DNA of 64,000 nucleotides from Poecilobothrus nobilitatus. Taxonomy: Eukaryota; Arthropoda; Insecta; Diptera; Dolichopodidae. Positions 60,049 to 64,000 of this stretch are shown piece after piece. Below the pieces are notes generated by a model that saw only the letters and a program-made list of their open reading frames with translations, ran no database searches and was not told where the DNA came from. Made by a program: the position numbers and the translations under genes. Numbering within the stretch: the first letter of the stretch is position 1; each line of letters opens with the position of its first letter. Location: the NCBI GenBank assembly GCA_947095535.1, contig OX352774.1, positions 79,484,416-79,548,415 on the forward strand, read 5' to 3'.

Positions 60049-61828
60049 CTTAATAGTAAATTATAAAATCCATAATTACGTAATTTTTATTAATTATTTA
60101 AATATTGTTTCTAATATTATATAATAAAAAATTTTGCTGGTGTAAAATATACGAACCCCGTTTGCTCATGTGAACTTAAATAATGCGCCCGGTGAAAGTT
60201 TAAATATGGTTATATAATATAACAAGAATTTTTTTAAATAATTGCCAAACATAAGTTTTCAATGGAAATTTAAATTTTTTTTTTGTTTTTTTTTTTTAGA
60301 ACCAAGGAGCAATTTGTAACTATACTTATAAAGAATTGGTTCATTAATTAACGAGTTTGTATATATACATACATATATTTTTTTTTTTTTTTAGTTTGTC
60401 CATCAGATTTATATTTAAATTTATTCTTAATTAAATGCAAATATTTTACTAAAAATTCTACTAAAGACAAAATAAAAAAAAAAAAACACCGAATCATAAT
60501 TAAATATGATGAAAAAACATTTTTTTTTTTTTTTTTTACCCATTAAATCTAATCTGCTTAGTCTAAGAAAATACTTTTGAATTATGTAAATAACTGTTTT
60601 AAAAAATATGCTCGTAGATAACGGCAAAAAAAAAAGTAACCATTATTTATATTATAAAATAAACGATGTTGAACGAAACGAACAAAACGAGAGAACAACA
60701 ACAATGGCAATTTTGTTTTTTTTTTTTTTTTTTTACTGTATTTAAGAACAAAAAAAAAAAAATTTGCAAGAATTTCGTTTTTTTTTTTTTGATTTTTTTC
60801 TTATCTTATACCTCTGTACCCACACAAATTTAACAAAAGGACATTGTAAACTTCATTATTTTATGTCACAATTTTTTGTCTCAAAATTTATGAGCCCCGA
60901 TTATTTTGTAGGAAACAAAAAAAAAAAAAAGAAGAAAAATAAATAAATGTTTTTTTTTTTTCTCGAGTTTCTTTAAAAACATTTTTTATGTCCTGTTTCT
61001 ATCATTTTTTAAATTCTTCTTTTATGTAAAAGAAGTTTATCTCTTACTGAAATAAGACTACAGAATATTAATAATGGAATACAATGGAATATATATATAT
61101 ATATATATACACATACTAATTCTGCATATATATACATACTAATTCTTTTAAATAAATGTAGAAATCTTGGTTATAAAAGCTGTGATTTATAACAGTAAAC
61201 CGTCGACCAATTGAGGTTTTTGATGAGAATTATTACAAAACAATGTACACCCTGTATTTATATAACTGTTATACTATATTTTATAGAGTTATACTACTCA
61301 TTTTATAGAGATTTTCTGCTAATAAAATTAAGACACTTTCCCAAATATCCAGGATTCAAATGAAAATCATTATTATAATATGATAGAATTACTTATAAAT
61401 GTTAGGGTTATTGTTTTATCCCAATTGAGTTCCTAAATAAGGGAATTTATCGAAATATTAAAGAAATTTCAGTAATGATTTAAATAATTGCATTACAATT
61501 TGAAAACTACCGTTTTTGTGTCCTTTTCTTTATTTAAAATCTACAATGAAAATTCAACAATTAGAACAAAACTTTGTAAAGATTATATCAATGGTATAAT
61601 TCACAATAGAAAAAATTGACTATTTTGATTTTTTTTTTTTTTAAAGAACTTAATTCAAAATGGAATTTATTTAGGAGAACGTATACAAATCTCTAAACCA
61701 AAGTTCCAGTTTTTATAATATATATTTGGTTATATGCAATGTAGTATATGGTCTTTGTTTAGTATGAATATGGTTAAAAAGCTTTAAAATCTAGTATAAC
61801 ATAACATTGGTTATTAAGTTTCCATACC
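60049..61828. other. AT-rich non-coding stretch
   Basis: No gene. Long A/T homopolymers around 60360-60960 generate spurious frames. TGTACACCCTGTATTTATA near 61244 resembles a Tc1/mariner-type right end. Confidence 0.5.
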
Positions 61829-62590
61829 CATATATTTGAAATGGTGGGGTATTTTAAAGTCATAGGTCATAAAGTCATAATTTAGAAATATGTCGTTAAT
61901 TATTAAAATGGTCGACGTGTGTATTTTTAAATTCTATTTTTCTATAAAAGTGATTTAGTAACGATAGTAATAAGTTCTAAATCACTTTAATGGAAAATTA
62001 AAATTTAAAAGTCGCTACGTTAAGCATTTTAAAAATTGAATGAAACAAAGTTGAAAGTATTTCCAGGTACAGAAAAGCACCGGAAGTGAACGGATTTGAT
62101 CTTTCGTCTCTAAATTTATATTTTACATCAAAAAGATACTTCTTTTCCAGAACATGTACACAAAATATGAATTTATATACCTACACCTACCCACAAAATT
62201 TTATTATTTTTGTATATTTAAGTAAAAAGGGTTTACAAAAACAGATTTAATTTTTTTGTAAATTTTTGAGGAAAAGTGGAGTATCCGGCGATAAGGTGTA
62301 ATTTCGAAATTCAACAATAAACTTGAAATTTTTCATCGATAATATTTTGGTTTAATAATTATAATGAAGTTGCATTCCACTACTTATGGATCAAATTTGG
62401 GGCACAATATCATGTAGAAATTTTAGAGTTCGGATACATGGCCATATATACAGATGTTCTGATAAACTACTCTCAAAAAATACTTGTTGTTTAGTAATAA
62501 TAATATACTGCTTTATGATTCATTTGAATTAGTCGTAACATAATATTTCTAAATTACGGCTTTATGACACCCCACCATTTCAAATATTTG
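61829..62590. mobile_element. non-autonomous DNA element with long terminal inverted repeats
   Basis: Left 61829-61850 (CATATATTTGAAATGGTGGGGT) and right 62569-62590 are inverted repeats with one mismatch in 22; the innermost 19 are perfect. After a 13-17-base extra piece on the left, the similarity continues: TCATAAAGTCATAATTTAGAAATAT on the left against the reverse of ATATTTCTAAATTACGGC then TTTATGA on the right. Total ~760 bp, no open frame, no protein motif. A further 12-bp stem (61947-61958 with 61977-61988) lies inside. Target-site duplication not clear. MITE-like (inference). Confidence 0.65.
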
Positions 62591-64000
62591 CTCTTTTACA
62601 AAAAAGAAATCTAAAGTTACTCTACAAACTGTGATTTAAACAAAAAAAAATATTTTGGTTTTTTGATGAATTTTTCTTTTCTTTTATATTGTGTGTATTT
62701 TTTTTGATACACCTATACTGTATTTTTTTTTTTGAAAAGAAACATATTTCGTTACATCCTTTAATATCCCTTTTGAATTGTAAATAATATGTGTATGTGT
62801 GTTAATGCGTGTATAAACTATATACCTAATATAAACATACAATAATACAAAACAGACAAACCAGAAAATAAATTTGAAATGGATTTTATCTTTTCTATCT
62901 TTTAATTCACAACAAACACAATATAATGCAATAGACTGCAGGACAATAAAAGAAAAAAAAAGCAAAAAAGTAAAAAGAAACTATGAAAGTGTTATATAAA
63001 GGTTTTTTTTTTAAAAATCAGCAGATTTATTGCAAAAGTTGCATAGTTAAAGAAAATTAACGAAATGATAGTTTTCTTTTTTGTTATTTTATCGTTGGTT
63101 AAACGACAGGATCATAGGTAAATCGTTTTGCTCCTGTTGAACGTGAAAATGTAAACTTTAGTTAAATGTGAAATAGGAGTTTTGTAAATTGTATTAAATT
63201 TATACAAGCCAATATAATATATGTGATCCTTTTGTTTTTGGATTTTATCTAGTAATTTTAGAAATTTAATTTGAGAAGAGAAAAATTGTAAGTACTTTTA
63301 TTTTTTAAGGATAGTCCATTTAATATAAGGGATGTAAAGGATGTGCTTTTTAGAATTTAGATCATTTTGTGTTTTGTGTTTTTTTTTTTTTTGTGATTGT
63401 AGCAATTGATGTAACGTAATCTGTTATGGACTGTAATTTTTAAATGAAAAGTCATATTTTTTTTTTTTTGTTGTAAATGAAAAGATAATTTTATAATTTG
63501 TTAGTTTTTACCAGATTTTACGAAAGATATTTTTAGAAAATTGCAAATAATAAAAAATTTGCTATCATAATGTCATTTTAGTGTACTAATCTTTAACAGT
63601 TTAACAAATTGCTAATAACAAATTTGAACACAATAATGATCAGAAGGAATTATTGTATGAAAACTTTAAATTATTGAAGTTATAAAATAACATAAAATAT
63701 TCTTAAGAAGTTTAGTGCGGAAATTTAAAGCAATTAGCTTACAGTTTTGAAGTTTTGAAGTTTAAAATTCGTTTTTAGTAATCTCTTTATAGAATATTAA
63801 ATATGTAGTTTTTTAACACTTAAATGTATTAAGTGTTATACTTATTAAATATGTAGTTTTTTAAAACTTTATTTTAACAAGTTTATTTTACATAAAGCGC
63901 TTATTACACGATACAACGGTTGAATCAATTTGTTGAAATTCATCGCTTGTTGAACAAACGTATTTTTGTATTGTATATTGTAAATTTTATTACATATTTG
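62591..64000. other. AT-rich non-coding stretch
   Basis: No supportable gene. The minus frame at 62684-62965 is F/Y/I-rich and without motif. A GTTTTGAAGTTTTGAAG duplication occurs near 63743-63760. TATTAAATATGTAGTTTTTTAA occurs twice around 63797-63865. Confidence 0.5.

Noticed and set aside
58848..61257. A single 2.4-kb transposon from TAGGGTGTTT to ACACCCTGTA
   Set aside because: The two ends share only a few bases, and an unrelated inverted-repeat segment and repeat tail lie between them; no transposase sequence was seen.
1..64000. CRISPR array, bacterial operon or organelle genome
   Set aside because: No spaced direct repeats of CRISPR type, no ribosome-binding-site-led genes, no rRNA/tRNA clusters or respiratory-chain genes; the repeats are eukaryotic mobile-element relics.

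Overview
This window looks like very AT-rich, non-coding nuclear DNA of an animal, most likely an insect and plausibly a higher fly. The reasons are thousands of bases of poly-A/poly-T runs and TATATGTATGTACATA-type sequence, no long open reading frame on either strand, no bacterial gene signals, and many decayed insect-type transposable elements (non-LTR retrotransposon tails, a DDE-transposase tail, tRNA-derived SINEs, short inverted-repeat elements, dispersed repeats with CCGTCCGTC tracts). The species assignment is inference. I found no complete gene. The window is best read as long intron and/or intergenic DNA, with at most a few candidate terminal exons: 19281-19312 on the minus strand, and 37654-37831 and 38034-38113 on the plus strand.

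Layout. 1-5640 is low-complexity AT-rich DNA with a (GGT)n tract. 5643-6160 is a decayed LINE reverse-transcriptase tail. 6268-6690 holds a dispersed/tandem repeat with a 15-bp minisatellite. 7425-8330 is the first copy of a dispersed repeat (family D2). 8946-9773 has two small protein-like reading frames on the minus strand. 11212-11574 is a MITE-like element and 12075-12240 a SINE-like element. 16660-17190 is an ~85-bp tandem repeat related to the 6.3-kb one. 17295-17531 is a foldback element. 18060-19280 is T-rich DNA that could be a 3' UTR of the minus-strand candidate exon. 19640-19871 is a decayed RT fragment. 20640-21410 (family D1) and 23255-23790 (D2) are dispersed repeats. 26872-26934, 29890-29937 and 39653-39702 are tight hairpins. 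30221-30510 is a LINE C-terminal relic.

The 44.8-47.8 kb region is the richest. It has two identical 212-bp copies of a tRNA-like sequence joined to the antisense 3' end of a LINE, a 0.7-kb decayed LINE RT tail, two copies of another repeat (D3), and the C-terminus of a DDE transposase. 49255-51480 is a head-to-tail D1+D2 block. 53262-53500, 54064-54204 and 56336-56616 are three SINE-like insertions, the last two with clear target-site duplications. 57685-57990 is a third D1 copy. 59553-60048 and 61829-62590 are bounded by inverted repeats.

Nothing here forms a cooperating gene system. The most interesting feature is the LINE whose 3' end appears to terminate in an inverted tRNA-like/stem-loop module, shared with an independent short insertion at 54 kb. 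All family names rest on motif recognition by eye; no search was run.
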